A stretch of 64,000 nucleotides of DNA from Rhizophagus irregularis (taxonomy: Eukaryota > Glomeromycota > Glomeromycetes > Glomerales > Glomeraceae). Made by a program: the position numbers and the translations under genes. The notes under the pieces were generated by a model that worked only from the letters and a program-made list of their open reading frames with translations, searched no databases and had not been told where the DNA came from. Location: positions 2,294,001-2,358,000 of the forward strand of contig NC_089455.1 in NCBI RefSeq assembly GCF_026210795.1, given 5' to 3'. Shown one piece after another: positions 47,601-59,412 of this stretch; position 1 is the stretch's first letter; every line of letters starts with the position of its first letter.

Positions 47601-48559
47601 TTTATAAATTATATATACATACCATCCAAATTCAAAATTGCCAATCCCAAATCACAAATTCCAAATTATATTGAATTTTGGCAACATGTATATCTTGTAT
47701 CCTTCTTTTATAAACAAATAATATCAGATAATATTTCTTTTAATATACTAAAAATATAAGACTAATATTATATTTGTATTTACAATTCTTTTTAATTGGA
47801 TTTTAACTGGATGAAAGACTTATAAAACTTCTAGATTTTTATTAACAAAGTTTATAAGTTTAAAAAATTATATATATAAAATTAAATTAAATCAACTGAA
47901 ATATATCATATATTTTAAAATTTTAATTATAAATTTTTTAGTCAAAACTTTAAATAACTTTGTAATTTTAAAAATCTAATTAAATATTCTTTTTTTTTAA
48001 ATAACATTTTAAATATAATAATAGTTATTTAATATATCCTTATATCCTTTAATTTTAAGGTAAATGCTATTAATTGTAATATATGGCCAATAATAATCCA
48101 ATTTTTATAATTTAATAACCATTAGATAGTCATTAGATTTACCTAAAAAAAATAAATCTAATAAGTTATAAATTATCTGTTTCTAATAATTAGATTATAA
48201 AATAGAATTAATAATATTTTAATTGATATTTTATAATAAATATTTTTTTAATAAAATATAACATTCTAATATTTAATTTAACTTAATAAGATGAATTTAA
48301 TAAGCCAAAAATCAATAAAATCTGATTAATACTAAATAGTAAAATAATGTATTTTATAGTAATATTAAAAATTTTTATATATATAAAAAAGAATATTTAA
48401 TTTTATATATAATATAACATTTACATTTTAACAGGTATAATTTTTCATATTATTAATATTCAAATATTTCATTTTTTAAAAAATTAATTTATTAATATTG
48501 TTATAACAATAGTTTTAATAATCTTTAATTAAAAGTATTAAAAATATATATTTTTATCA

Positions 48560-48744
48560 CAGGTCGAAATGCTAAAAATTGGCAAAAAAAATGGCGCGAA
48601 AAGCAGTAGCTATTTTTGGCTATTTTTGGCTGTTTTGGCTATTTGCAAATTAACCTATACTATTTGTAAATAGTTTATACAAATTTGCGAATAGTTTATG
48701 CAATTTGTGCCATTTTTTTGGCCTGTTTTTGGTTATTTGACGTG
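48560..48744. repeat. Inverted-repeat element with NGGCAAAAAAAATGGC arms
   Basis: The left arm reads CAGGTCGAAATGCTAAAAAT then GGCAAAAAAAATGGCGC; the inverted right arm reads CACGTCAAATAACCAAAAAC then AGGCCAAAAAAATGGCAC. Similarity extends over about 42 bp with several differences. Between them TATTTTTGGC is repeated. Likely an old MITE; no target duplication is clear. Confidence 0.5.
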
Positions 48745-50478
48745 TGTATAATACAGTAAAATTATATAAAATTCAAAAATAGCATTCCAAATCTACTTTT
48801 TAAAATTAAGTAAATTTGTAACTCTAATAAAATTACATATAATAGCAAATTTATAAAATTATACAATAAATGAACTTTAATTTTATATTTATCTCATTTT
48901 GCAGAAATTTTAATAAGTTTATGGTATATTTAAAAAACTAAAAGAATTTGAGAAAAAAAAATAATAAATATTTAAGAATAAGATATATAGATAATTGCTA
49001 GGTTATATATTATTATAATAAACTTATTTTAAGATAATAATATATTAAGTATTTTTTAACTTAAATATCAGATATTAAATATAATTTTATAATAACTATT
49101 AAAATAATTTAAATTCAAATCTGATTATTCACTACAATAATTTTATGATATTTAGTTTACTTAAACTAGCTATAACTATGCTATTTTTATTAAATCAGTT
49201 TTTTTTTTTTTAAAAAAAAAAATTATACTCAAAGGGAATAGTTAAATTAATTTTTAAAGAAATCAAATTTTAAATATAATGAAATTATTTAATAAAGAAT
49301 TGATGTAATTCAAATTAATTCATCCAAAAAATATTATATTTATTAAATATATATTGCAAAAACTATAAAAGTAGTTTTTAATAGGAAATTTATATCAGAT
49401 AATTATAAGAAATTATAGTAATATCTTAAAGAAGAGTTTTTATTACCTAAATTGATTACAAAGTTAAAAATGTTTTTTTAATTTACCAGTTTGATTTCAA
49501 CAATATTTTTTTATTTTGATCAGATGTTAAAAACTATATAATAAAAAAAGATTATTAAAATTAAATCACTAGATTATAAGATAATTTTTGAACTTAATTA
49601 AATTTAAATTAAATTAAATTGGTAAAGAAAAAGTTTAATCTATATAAAATAAAGGTATAATTTTAAATTTAAAAAAAAAAAAAAAAAATAATAATACTTT
49701 ATTTTTTGCAAGATTTGTTAATTTGTCAAATATATATACATATTAATATGTATTTTATTAGTAAGTTTTGAAATTAGAATTTTTAGATAAAAATTTTCAA
49801 GAAAATTTTTTCATTACTAGGAATTTAATAATAAATTCTTAATGAAAAATTTATAGGAATCTTATATTATTAACTAGGTTTCTTTTTTATATAAACATTA
49901 TACTTAAATAATTTTTAAATTTTATTTCTACAAAGATTCTATTTATTTACAGTGTATAATGAAAATAATTGTGGTTATAAAAATTAAAATATTGCTTTAA
50001 TCATTATATAATGTAATTAAATGAAATTAAATTGATTAAATTGAAATTTATTATTAATTATAAAGTTAAATAAATAAAAAAAGAAAAATGTATTTGCATT
50101 TTGTAATAGCCTCGTTACATATCTTATTTATAACATCCTTTTTTTATTTTTTTTTAATAATAAATTTAATATGTGTTTTACAAATAAAATTTTTATATGC
50201 AAAATTTAATTTGGAAAACTTTTACTTAATGTACTTAAGACAGTTTCATAGACAAAATTTTAAGTTATAAGCAGTTTCTTGAAATTTTTTAAAAAATTCT
50301 TTTGTCTTAGTTACACAACTGATCTTTTGTTTTTGTTTACATTACGCCTGATCTTAAATTTTAATTGGATAAAATTGGGGTTGTTACAAATAAGACGCGT
50401 AACAGGCTGTTACAATTAGATTTATCCATAAAAAAATATTGTAAATTGTTATTTAAATTTTACGAAATAATTCATATA

Positions 50479-50675
50479 CAATCGGATCTCTATATAATCA
50501 CACCCTATATAGTCACATTATATAAAATTCCTCTATATAATCACACCTTTGGAAAATACTAATATATATAATTACTATATAAAAAAACCTTTGTATAATC
50601 ACATTATAGTAAAAGCCTCTATACAGTCACTGATTTTTGCGGAACTGATTAGATGACTATATAGAGATCTGACTG
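50479..50675. mobile_element. Short pogo/Fot1-like MITE with TA duplication
   Basis: The left end CAATCGGATCTCTATATAAT and the inverted right end CAGTCAGATCTCTATATAGT match over about 24 bp, each beside TA (50,477-50,478 and 50,676-50,677). Inside are repeated CCTCTATATAATCACA-like units. Length 197 bp, nearly the same as the element at 24,128-24,319, whose internal units read CCTCTATAATTGCAC. Both appear to be members of one group. Confidence 0.7.
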
Positions 50676-52269
50676 TATATATATATTTTTTAAAAAATTA
50701 AAAAAAAATTGTCAAATTTTAATTGGCTAGAAGTTTAATTAAATTTAAAAATTTCTCAACAATTAGTGATTCAAATTGGATAAAATTTTAATATATTATA
50801 AATTAGATATTTTTATATAAGATGTAAAAATTTGAAATTATTTGGCTTGCTAAGTTTAGAGAGATTTAATTTTAAAGATTGTCAAAAAGCATAATGTAGA
50901 TCATTAATAAATATAGTTCAATATCAAATTTTTCACCAACCAGTGATTTAAATTGAGAAAAATTTTCATATATTATAAATTTAGATTCAATCTTTAAAAT
51001 AAAAAAATTTTTGTTTAATTTAAATTACTGGCTAATAAGGAAATTAATGAAATATATCAACTACAATTATTTTCGTTACACTCTGTATATTTTTTATAAG
51101 TAATAATATATTATTAAATGAAATTTTAAATAAAAAAATAAAGTATCTAGCATTTGTCTTATTATTTTTTGAAGCTTTTCAGAAATATCTAACTATTTTT
51201 CAAATTCCATATTATGCAAATTTTTATTTAACTTTTCATTATAAATAAATTTCTTATAAGTATTTATTATTATATTATTAAATATAATAATCTAAACTAT
51301 ATTTTTTTAAAAGGTTCTTTAAAAATATTATAAAGTTAATCCAAATATTTTTGTAAAAGATTTTAATTTGATATTAAAAAATTTTGATTTAAAGTATTTG
51401 ATATTTATTTTTTCTAATTTTATTTTAATCTTTTCTTATATAATTTATACTTTTAAGCTAGTCAATATTATTAAAATTTAAAAACTTTAAATTTGCATTC
51501 ATATTATCAAATTATATTTTAATATTAATCACCAAAACTTTTATTTTTATATAAAAGTATTAAATATATAAAACTTGTTAAGTAAAATAAAAAAAACAAT
51601 ATAAAAGTATAATATTATTTTTTAAATATTTTGCAATTTCTTTATTTATGTTTTTTTAACTTAAATTTATGTTAGAAGTTAAAGTATAAGAATATGCAAT
51701 AAACTTTTATGCTAAAATTTTGTATTTAAGAATAAGAGTATATGAAATATGCATTAAAGATCTCAATATTTAAAAAGGCATTAAGAATAACATATATATT
51801 AGAATCTTATAATATTATATAAATATATTTAGTTTAGAATATAATAAATAATTATATCAATAAATTCTAATTATTTCATAATTTCACAGGTAATTTGCAA
51901 AGTATCACTTATTATATCATATATATTTTAATAAAAAATTAAAAAATATTAATTTATACCTATATATATGATGGTAGAATAAATATATTATTTTATTTTG
52001 ACAAAATATTTATTACCGATTTTTTATTAAAATAATATTTAGAATTCTATAATAATTCTATCATATATTTTTATAAAAGATAAAGAACTTTAAGTTTTTA
52101 TTGTAAAATATAATTAAACTTGTTTGTTACTTTTTCATTCTAATATTTTTTTAATAAAATTATATGCTATTTTATTAATTGATATTTTAATTTTTTTTTT
52201 ATCTATTTATTAAAACAAAAATAAATATATTTCTTATATGCTGTAGTTCATTTGACTAAATTATAATTT

Positions 52270-52770
52270 CAATATAGTATTAATAAGTATTTGCTTTTTT
52301 AAGCTTATCAATAAATTCATTAAAATGTAAAGCATATTCTTTTTGCATTTCAGGATTTTTTTCAGTCGACAAGTTAAAAGTATACCTAAAAATTTCTTTC
52401 TATCAGAAGTACTATCATTTTTTACCACCTTTTAAACTCATTTTACTAATGATTTGGATTCTTTTTTGTAATTTTTATAAGTTTACTAGATAACTGTTGC
52501 ATAAAAATTTTCAAACTATTTAACTTAACAAAACAGTTTAATTATTTTTTAACAGACAAAAACTGGTTTCAGATTAATGCTGCCAAAATTGTGTGAAGTA
52601 ATTGTTAAATTAAACTTTGTCTTTGGCATGCAAAGAAATCAATCAAAAAAAAATTAGCAGATAATTCAGAACCAAAATATAATACTTATAATCCTCTTTA
52701 ATTGATATTCTATGGATTCCTATTATACCACCTAATTTACCATATATTTTTTGTTCTAAAACTTTACAGG
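52270..52770 (-). pseudogene. Faint coding relic
   Basis: On the minus strand, two coding-like stretches survive: GKLGGIIGIHRISIKEDYKY (about 52,745-52,685) and NLSTEKNPEMQKEYALHFNE then FIDKLKKANTY and a stop (about 52,375-52,285). Stops and frame changes lie between them. The family is not recognised. Confidence 0.3.
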
Positions 52771-53000
52771 CAAAAATTTACTAAACATTTTCACTTACAT
52801 CCACTCATTCCTATTGGGAACAAAGAATTTTTATTAAGTGAAGATATTTGGTACAGGTAACTTTATCATTGACATGAAGAATATTTAATCTAATTAACGG
52901 CTGATTTTGCATTAATTACACAATGATTTACACTAGTATTTAGAAAGGAGTTCTATTGTAGAGAAGGTATTATGACATACATGGTATTAAAATAAAACAT

Positions 53001-55399
53001 TTAATTTTTTTGTTCTTTTGTCTTTCTTTTGTCTGGAGTGTTGTCCGGAATTGATATCCAATTGAACACACAATTACGGTCACTTTCATTGATTATGTGT
53101 TCTTTACACATTTTTTCCTTTATAGATTTTCGCTCTACAAGCAGTGCCTATAATAATAAATACTACAATAAATAATAGTAAATGAGATACATTTGTATGT
53201 CTAAATAAATACCTCCAAAAGAACGCCGATTTTTACAATATCCATTAAAAACCAGCGGTCTGAATATGATGTCGGTATTTTACATTTAAATATCTCATAA
53301 ATCCTATAGGTTTTACAGCTAATTAAGTCCGTGAGATAAATTGATATAAAGTATTCTAAAATATAGAATTAGGTGAGTCTTACAAAAAACAACAATTCAA
53401 TACTAAATATTAAAGAAACACATCTACTATATCCATGGATTCCGATGGATTTAAGTTTCTTTGCAGTTGTTATAGAGGATTTACGATATTGTAAGAATTG
53501 ATAGTTGATATCATCAACTCCATTACGCGCCAATTTGGTCATATCTCCTAAGTAATGGGTTTCGTCAAATTCCGTTGGACCAAATGATTGTTCGTACAAA
53601 ATTGTAGCATTTTCATCTTGACAAATAACAGCGTCATTTCTGTCTCCTCTATGTGTACTTGACGGCTTTTGATCTGCATTAATGTTATATATCCTATCCT
53701 TGTGAGCTTCGTTCACAATTTCACCACTAAAACCAGAAATAGCATTAGTGTATATGAAAGGACACGAAAAAAAAAACTAAAAAAATTACAAACTTACAAC
53801 GAAACGCCAGATACCAATTCATTAAAAAACATTGAAAACAGGTCAAAAATACGATATATCGTTTGGCTTGACCAAGTTTTTTCGCTGCCTTTGATTTGAA
53901 AACCACCGTAACGATAGTAAAAAATGAAATGCCGACAAACTTCCCTAGTCCATAGGAGTAATGGACGCACATCCTTACCAAGTGGTTTCTCTACTTTAGA
54001 CAATGTACTTTCAATGTCTCCGCTTAGCAAATCACATAGGCATGCCTTGATATCATTGGGAATATCAGTCTTAACAGCAGTGTCGCGAGTTATCATCTCG
54101 AACTGACCATCTGCGTCCGCTTCTGACAATTTTCTAAACGGTTCACATAAAATAAATATATTTCGATTTCTCATATCTTCGAAATATTCAGCAACTTTAC
54201 TCTTTTTTTTTGATGCAACCTATATAACGAATTTTCATTTTATTAGTGGAATATGTAGCATATAGAGTTAAATAAAAAACTGCAACAACATTGTCTATTC
54301 GTGATCATAATTTACTATAACATCAGAATTGATTCGTGATTGCCCTCGTCGCCAACTTCACATTTGTCTCCCACAATAATGCTCTGTAGTAGAAATATCC
54401 TTTATACAAGGCAACTGCCAAACAATGATTAAAAGGTTCACGACTAACCTGACTTTCAACTAACGAATTAAATTTGTTGTGAACGATCACGTTGGTCTCC
54501 TGAATTGAACGGTGAACTTGAGTCTATAAAGCGGAAATATAAGTATTAGTGATCACGATATCAAATAAATTCATTAAATTTTTAATAATTAAAAAAAAAA
54601 AATCGTACCATAACTAAATTCCCCGAATTTGTTAGTATTTCGGATTCATCATTGGATAAATTTTCACCTGATTTCGAGAAAGGAAGAAGATTATCTTCGT
54701 TATCGTGATCATCGTTACTATCCTGTTTGTATCGCAAAAAAGGTAGCCAGTTAAAACTTTTAACCTAGTTACGATAATCTCAATAATAATCATCACCTTA
54801 TCACTTTTGGTACGTTTTGTTGCCCTTTCATCATCTTCGAAAGAACTTTCCGCGGTCCGTTTATCCATTTGACTTGTCTCCTTAAGAATTTATAATAATA
54901 TAGTTATATATTCGGACTGTTAATTATTACCTTAAAGAAAGACATTGATTACAAGATATTTACCAATTCTTTGGTCAATCTCGTATCTGGGGCAACTTCC
55001 CATTTATCATTTAAATTTTCAATCTTCATTGATTCTCTGTATAATAACTTTCTTGACTCAAACTCGGCCTGAAAGAATCACATGCTTTCAATTCTTGTTT
55101 AGCATGTTGTGATTACATTCAAATCATTGACTTGCCTTCTTTTCTATTCTCTCAAACAAATCCCTAACTTCTCGCCTTTCAGCAGTCTTGTCAAAGGAAG
55201 AATAAATGGAGGTAGCTTTATTTCGTGCATGACTCAATATGTTTTGATTATTGCTAATTGATTTAACTTTTCTTTTCATATCGTCAAGAATTGATTCTCT
55301 ATCTTCAAAATTTATAGCAGCATTTTCTGATATGAACTGGAGACAAGCAATTATCGACCATTCTTTATATGATTTCGTTTTGAAGAAGGAGGAGATGAC
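53001..55399 (-). CDS. Multi-exon gene of an unnamed family, 5' exon not found
   Basis: I could join these exons (5'->3'): 55399-55136, 55068-54964, 54880-54797, 54722-54609, 54523-54449, 54219-53798, 53726 to about 53,420, 53355-53213, 53147-53001 (TAA). Phases agree for all but the seventh junction, where the donor is unsure. The first intron starts with GC instead of GT (AAG|GCAAGT). The encoded protein has a helical, basic N-terminal part, an acidic/Ser/Asn-rich middle with a KRTKSDK nuclear-signal-like patch, and a conserved-looking C-terminal domain with ILYEQSFGPTEFDETHYLGD, TAKKLKSIGIHG, SDRWFLMDIVKIGVLLE and a final basic tail. A polypyrimidine tract and AG precede 55,399, so an upstream exon with the ATG should exist but I cannot see it. 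Function is unknown. Confidence 0.7.
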
Positions 55400-55503
55400 C
55401 TTCAAGTACAAGGAAAAAGAAAAAGATTAGTGTGCAAGCTTATTTATTTAAAAGAGTTCAGTCTAGTATTAGAATATCGACAAGATAATATTCTGATCAA
55501 GAG

Positions 55504-55791
55504 CCCGCTAACGTGGTATACACTGGAGGAATACAGCAGGTGCTGATACGTCCAGGTAGGTCGCTAAGGAGTGTCTTTTCAAACATCGGCCATATGTGGT
55601 CCTCAAGATACAGAGGGCATATGGACGTAGGATATTATCGAGTCTGGCTTTCTGGTAAAGAACCCGCTAACGTGGTATACACTGGAGGAATACAGCAGGT
55701 GCTGATACGTCCAGGTAGGTCGCTAAGGAGTGTCTTTCCAAACATCGGCCATATGTGGTCCTCAAGATACAGAGGGCATATGGGCGTAGGA
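55504..55791. repeat. 129-bp tandem duplication, period 159 bp
   Basis: CCCGCTAACGTGGTATACAC begins at 55,504 and again at 55,663. The 129-bp copies (55,504-55,632 and 55,663-55,791) differ at two positions only, and a 30-bp spacer separates them. The composition is far more GC-rich than the surroundings. The 159-bp period is a multiple of three, and one plus-strand frame stays open across both copies, but it lacks an ATG. Confidence 0.9.
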
Positions 55792-55859
55792 GCCGTAGGA
55801 TCGCTTGATGTAGTAATAGAAAATATACATTTACCTTGTATATATTTGACATAATAACT

Positions 55860-57065
55860 CTTTTAACTCTTTTAAGACAAAAGGCAGGTATCTGTCGCGT
55901 AAGGATGCTATAAATTTTTTTGATAGAGGCGCGTGTCACTGTGTCACAAGGGCGCAGCCCAGAATTTACATGTATCGGTATCAGCCTATCAGGTATTCGT
56001 TAAGCCTTATTGGGCAAGCTTTATAAAAAAACATTATTTCTGAAGGGTTGAGGCTCGTCAAAATTGCGCAGAAGAATGAATGAATCGTATGGCGTAGTAC
56101 GGTATGTCAAGTGATAATTTATGGCGCAGTACTTTGTGACGTAACCATTTAACACCCGATCATGAAGTGAATTATCAGGGAAATATGATGGGGGAATAGA
56201 TTTAATCCGGGCTATTTTTTCTTTACCTAAGCTTATATACAGTATCTTTTCGGATCTTTTCGCAAAGAGCCGGAATTCCAAGCGTTAACTGGCGGAATTA
56301 TATATATTTATATTTTTATTAAACGTTGACTACGCAAATTAAAATATATGACATGATTGCTATTACGCAAACTACATATATAACCTTTTAAAAAAACTTC
56401 AAAATCTACGCAAATAAATTTTATGACTTTTGGAAATTTTACTAATATGGTTAAGCAAACTTACATAGTTACATGTGACCTTTATATGTATTTTTCGGAG
56501 TCCTCAATACTTCAATTTTTGGTAGATTTCTTCTAGTATAAGAATAAATTAACTTTTTTGTTTTTAAAATTTTAATATTTATTATAAAATACTACTTATT
56601 TTACATTTTTCTAGTCATCTTCAAACATTTTATTCCAAAATGCTTGCTTCAAAAAATGTATATATTAATAACCAATTAATTGATTAATTGGTGAAACCAA
56701 ATTATCAATCAACTAATCAGTCACTAATTTTTAGGACAATTAAATTCCCTACTCTCAACTGTCTTCTTTTACCTCACACCTCAGCTAAAGAATAGGGTTA
56801 ACACTTTAGCAGAAGAAAAATATCTACAACAAAACAGTTAATTAAGGACCATGATTAGAGAAAGGTAACCAAACTTATTTGAAAAGGTTCCTCTTACTGA
56901 CTTTATGCTCTGCAAGATCGATGATACGATGAACAAATTAGTGGATATGATCATGGGAAAGGTCAAAACGGAAAAGACATAGCTCCATATGAGTTTATTT
57001 CTGAGCATTTTTCCCAGCAACTTCCTAATGATAAAATTCTTATTATTGTAGACATTTGAATACTC
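55860..57065. other. Intergenic, no gene recognised
   Basis: Mixed composition. A frame at 56,021-56,281 (minus) has no family resemblance. The stretch near 55,928-55,965 (GCGCGTGTCACTGTGTCACA) is GC-richer and could be a piece of the same foreign or repeated sequence as the tandem duplication. Confidence 0.35.
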
Positions 57066-57073
57066 CCTCCAGT

Positions 57074-57586
57074 TAAGGATGGTGCCGCAATTGCGGATTT
57101 TGGAGTCGAATTGCGGTTAGTGATCCGCAAATCCGCAATCAGTTCTACTAGTTTACCGAACCGATTTAATAAAAAAAGACGTTTTTTCAAAGTAATTTTA
57201 ATTGAAAAAACGTTTCCGCAACGTTTTTCGTTTTTTAATTAATTTAACGAAAAAACGTTACGAAACGTTTTTTCAAAGTATTTTTTAATAAAAAAATGCT
57301 TCGCAACGTTTTCTTTTGATTGATTTAATGAAAAAAAAGTAGCGAAACGTTTTTTAACGTTAATAATAAGTGATTTTTTTTTTAATTTTAAAAAAACGTT
57401 TTCGCACGTTGCTTTAATAAAAAACATTGCGAAGACATTTATTATTAGCGAACATTACAAATAATTCGCAATTTCCACAATTATTCCGCAATTGAATTGC
57501 GGAATATTTGCGGAACTGCAGATAATTGCGGATATTTTTAGATTTAAAAATCTGCAATGTTCTGCAATACCGCGGCACAATCCTTA
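57074..57586. mobile_element. hAT-type MITE with 8-bp target duplication and internal palindromes
   Basis: The left end TAAGGATGGTGCCGC and the inverted right end TAAGGATTGTGCCGC match at 14 of 15 positions. CCTCCAGT flanks both sides (57,066-57,073 and 57,587-57,594), an 8-bp duplication as in hAT elements. The interior is unusual: CGCAATTGCGGA-type palindromes near both ends and, in the middle, at least three degenerate units with GAAACGTTTTTT and AACGAAAAAACGTT. Length 513 bp, non-coding. Confidence 0.8.
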
Positions 57587-57594
57587 CCTCCAGT

Positions 57595-58055
57595 AGTTAG
57601 AAATTATTTATTAACATCATGTAATACGATTTATTCACAATTTTTTATGCATTAGTTGTTGCTTTGGCAACGTTTTTTGTTTCATCAAATAAAGTATCGA
57701 TATATTAGGAATAAGGCCGTAGTAAGTCCATTGAAATTAAACAATTTTGGGGCGGTATAGGTTACATGCCATTTGTATCATGTGATTGACCATATTTTTG
57801 CTAACCTTATTTATACTTATTCTTATAATTCCGACCAAAATTTTGCCTTAGCAGTTAATGGTAACATTAATGTTATCATTTGATTGGACCGCGTGATCTT
57901 TATTTTTCAACGTGTTGGTATTTGAAACAGGAGTCTTAATCTGATTTTTTTAACTAAGTACTAAGTATTTTTAATTGAATTGTTAAACTTGAAATAACCA
58001 TTTCAAATTGTTTCTAGTTCATACCGCAAAAAAAAAAATTAAAAGTATAATTATA
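57595..58055. other. Upstream region of the cysteine-rich surface protein gene
   Basis: Non-coding. It contains AATGGTAACATTAATGTTATCATT near 57,860, a near-perfect palindrome that could be a regulatory site or chance, and the likely promoter of the gene at 58,056. Confidence 0.4.
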
Positions 58056-59279
58056 ATGCGGAAAAATATAACGTTAATACTTATTTTCATTATTGCAACC
58101 TTCAGCAATTTCACTTTTGCTACGGCGCCTTTAAAATGTAGAGGAAATAAATTGTTTGATGCTTTTCGGGGTGAAAAAAGTTTTACTGCTAAAATAACTT
58201 CAAGTAACTCAACTTTGGAAGAAAGGGCTATTTGTCCAGCAGGAACTTTTGGATGTTCAGGGACCGATAAATGTTGCGAAACAATATGTGCTTCTACTTG
58301 TGGTAGCAGTCTTTGTTGTTCACCAAACACATATTGTTGTAAAAACACAATTGGTTGTTGTCCACTGGGCACTACTTGTTGTGGAATTTTTTGTTGTGAG
58401 TTAGGCCAAGTTTGTCAACAAAATCGTTGTGTGGAGGCATTCATACCGACATCAAAACCATCAACAACAAAACCGCCAATACCAAAACCAACACTAGTAT
58501 CAGATGACTGTTCTGGATTGACTGAAAAATCTAAGACTTCGACTTATCGAAACAAGACCGCAAAAGCCGATGGCAATACCTTTGTTTATATACTTGATCC
58601 CATAACAGGGAAAATGAAGACAGATTTATTAGAAAATATCAGAACACCAGCTAGTAAACCCGGTGTATATATTGTTAGCAATGACTTAGAAGCTGACCAT
58701 GTTTTTGAAGCACAAATTCTCCCAAATTACCTTAAAACCTTGGGACAAGTTGGTCAAACAATATGCAAATATATATTTGACAATCCAAGTGTTCTTGAGG
58801 AACTTAAAGGTATCATTAATGATGAAATCAACATGCGATTTCTTTCTAAAGAAGTTAACAACGGCAAAGGAAGTATATTTTCTGGTCAAAACTCAAAATT
58901 GCGCGATGCGGTAAGAGAATATCTAACGATGGATGATGCCTTTGAAGCATATTCCAAGACTCGTGACAAAGTAACTGATTTTTTGCGTAAGACTGCAAAT
59001 GAAGCACTTAAGGTCAGGATTAAAGTGCGTAGGAATGCAAATGAAGTGCATATGGTCACAAATGAAGCACGTGCTACAAATGAAGCAAATGACATTATAA
59101 ATTCTTTTGAAAATTATTCACGCTCTTTATATGAAGACTTGACGAATAGGAAATTGCCTCCAAACAAATCTCTTAACAACTCCTCTACCTTATCATTATC
59201 GTACCTTCCTGTGATATTGTCCATGACTTTAAGTCTTATATTCTTTAGTTCACAAACAATACCTATACTTTTCAAATAG
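58056..59279 (+). CDS. Cysteine-rich (granulin-like) secreted protein, probable GPI anchor
   Basis: Intronless, 407 residues from the ATG at 58,056 (the frame opens upstream but without ATG). Residues 1-24 form a signal peptide. Residues 60-125 are packed with cysteine pairs (KCCETIC, SLCCSP, YCCKN, GCCPLGTTCC, FCCELGQVC), the pattern of granulin/epithelin-like disulfide ladders. A Pro/Thr/Lys linker (129-147) follows, then a domain containing LEADHVFEAQIL and a long helical region with repeated NEAR/NEA motifs (about 325-352). The C-terminus is Asn/Ser-rich then hydrophobic (383-407), as in GPI-anchored proteins. The protein is therefore probably displayed on the cell surface or wall. The DHVFEAQ-type motif resembles a C-terminal region of fungal class V chitinases, but no chitinase catalytic domain is present. 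Function is unknown. Confidence 0.88.
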   Translation: MRKNITLILIFIIATFSNFTFATAPLKCRGNKLFDAFRGEKSFTAKITSSNSTLEERAICPAGTFGCSGTDKCCETICASTCGSSLCCSPNTYCCKNTIGCCPLGTTCCGIFCCELGQVCQQNRCVEAFIPTSKPSTTKPPIPKPTLVSDDCSGLTEKSKTSTYRNKTAKADGNTFVYILDPITGKMKTDLLENIRTPASKPGVYIVSNDLEADHVFEAQILPNYLKTLGQVGQTICKYIFDNPSVLEELKGIINDEINMRFLSKEVNNGKGSIFSGQNSKLRDAVREYLTMDDAFEAYSKTRDKVTDFLRKTANEALKVRIKVRRNANEVHMVTNEARATNEANDIINSFENYSRSLYEDLTNRKLPPNKSLNNSSTLSLSYLPVILSMTLSLIFFSSQTIPILFK

Positions 59280-59412
59280 TAAATTATTTTTTTAAAGCAT
59301 GTAAAAAAAGATACTATACTGTTACACAAATTTTAATATTTAGTTGTTATTTAATTTTACAAATAGGTTTCGAAGTGCTTGACTCAGAGATCCATTATTA
59401 TAAAAAATAAAA

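Larger units (their letters stand above)
47601..52250. other. AT-rich gene desert with MITEs
   Basis: About 4.6 kb of very AT-rich DNA with no credible gene. It contains the elements at 48,560-48,744 and 50,479-50,675 listed separately. ORFs such as 50,088-50,270 are low-complexity. Confidence 0.55.

Noticed and set aside
55667-55939. Minus-strand frame across the tandem repeat
   Set aside because: It overlaps the duplicated unit without an ATG at a sensible place and shows no family resemblance.
58019-58372. Minus frame opposite the cysteine-rich gene
   Set aside because: It is an antisense shadow; the plus frame has signal peptide, cysteine ladder and GPI-like tail.
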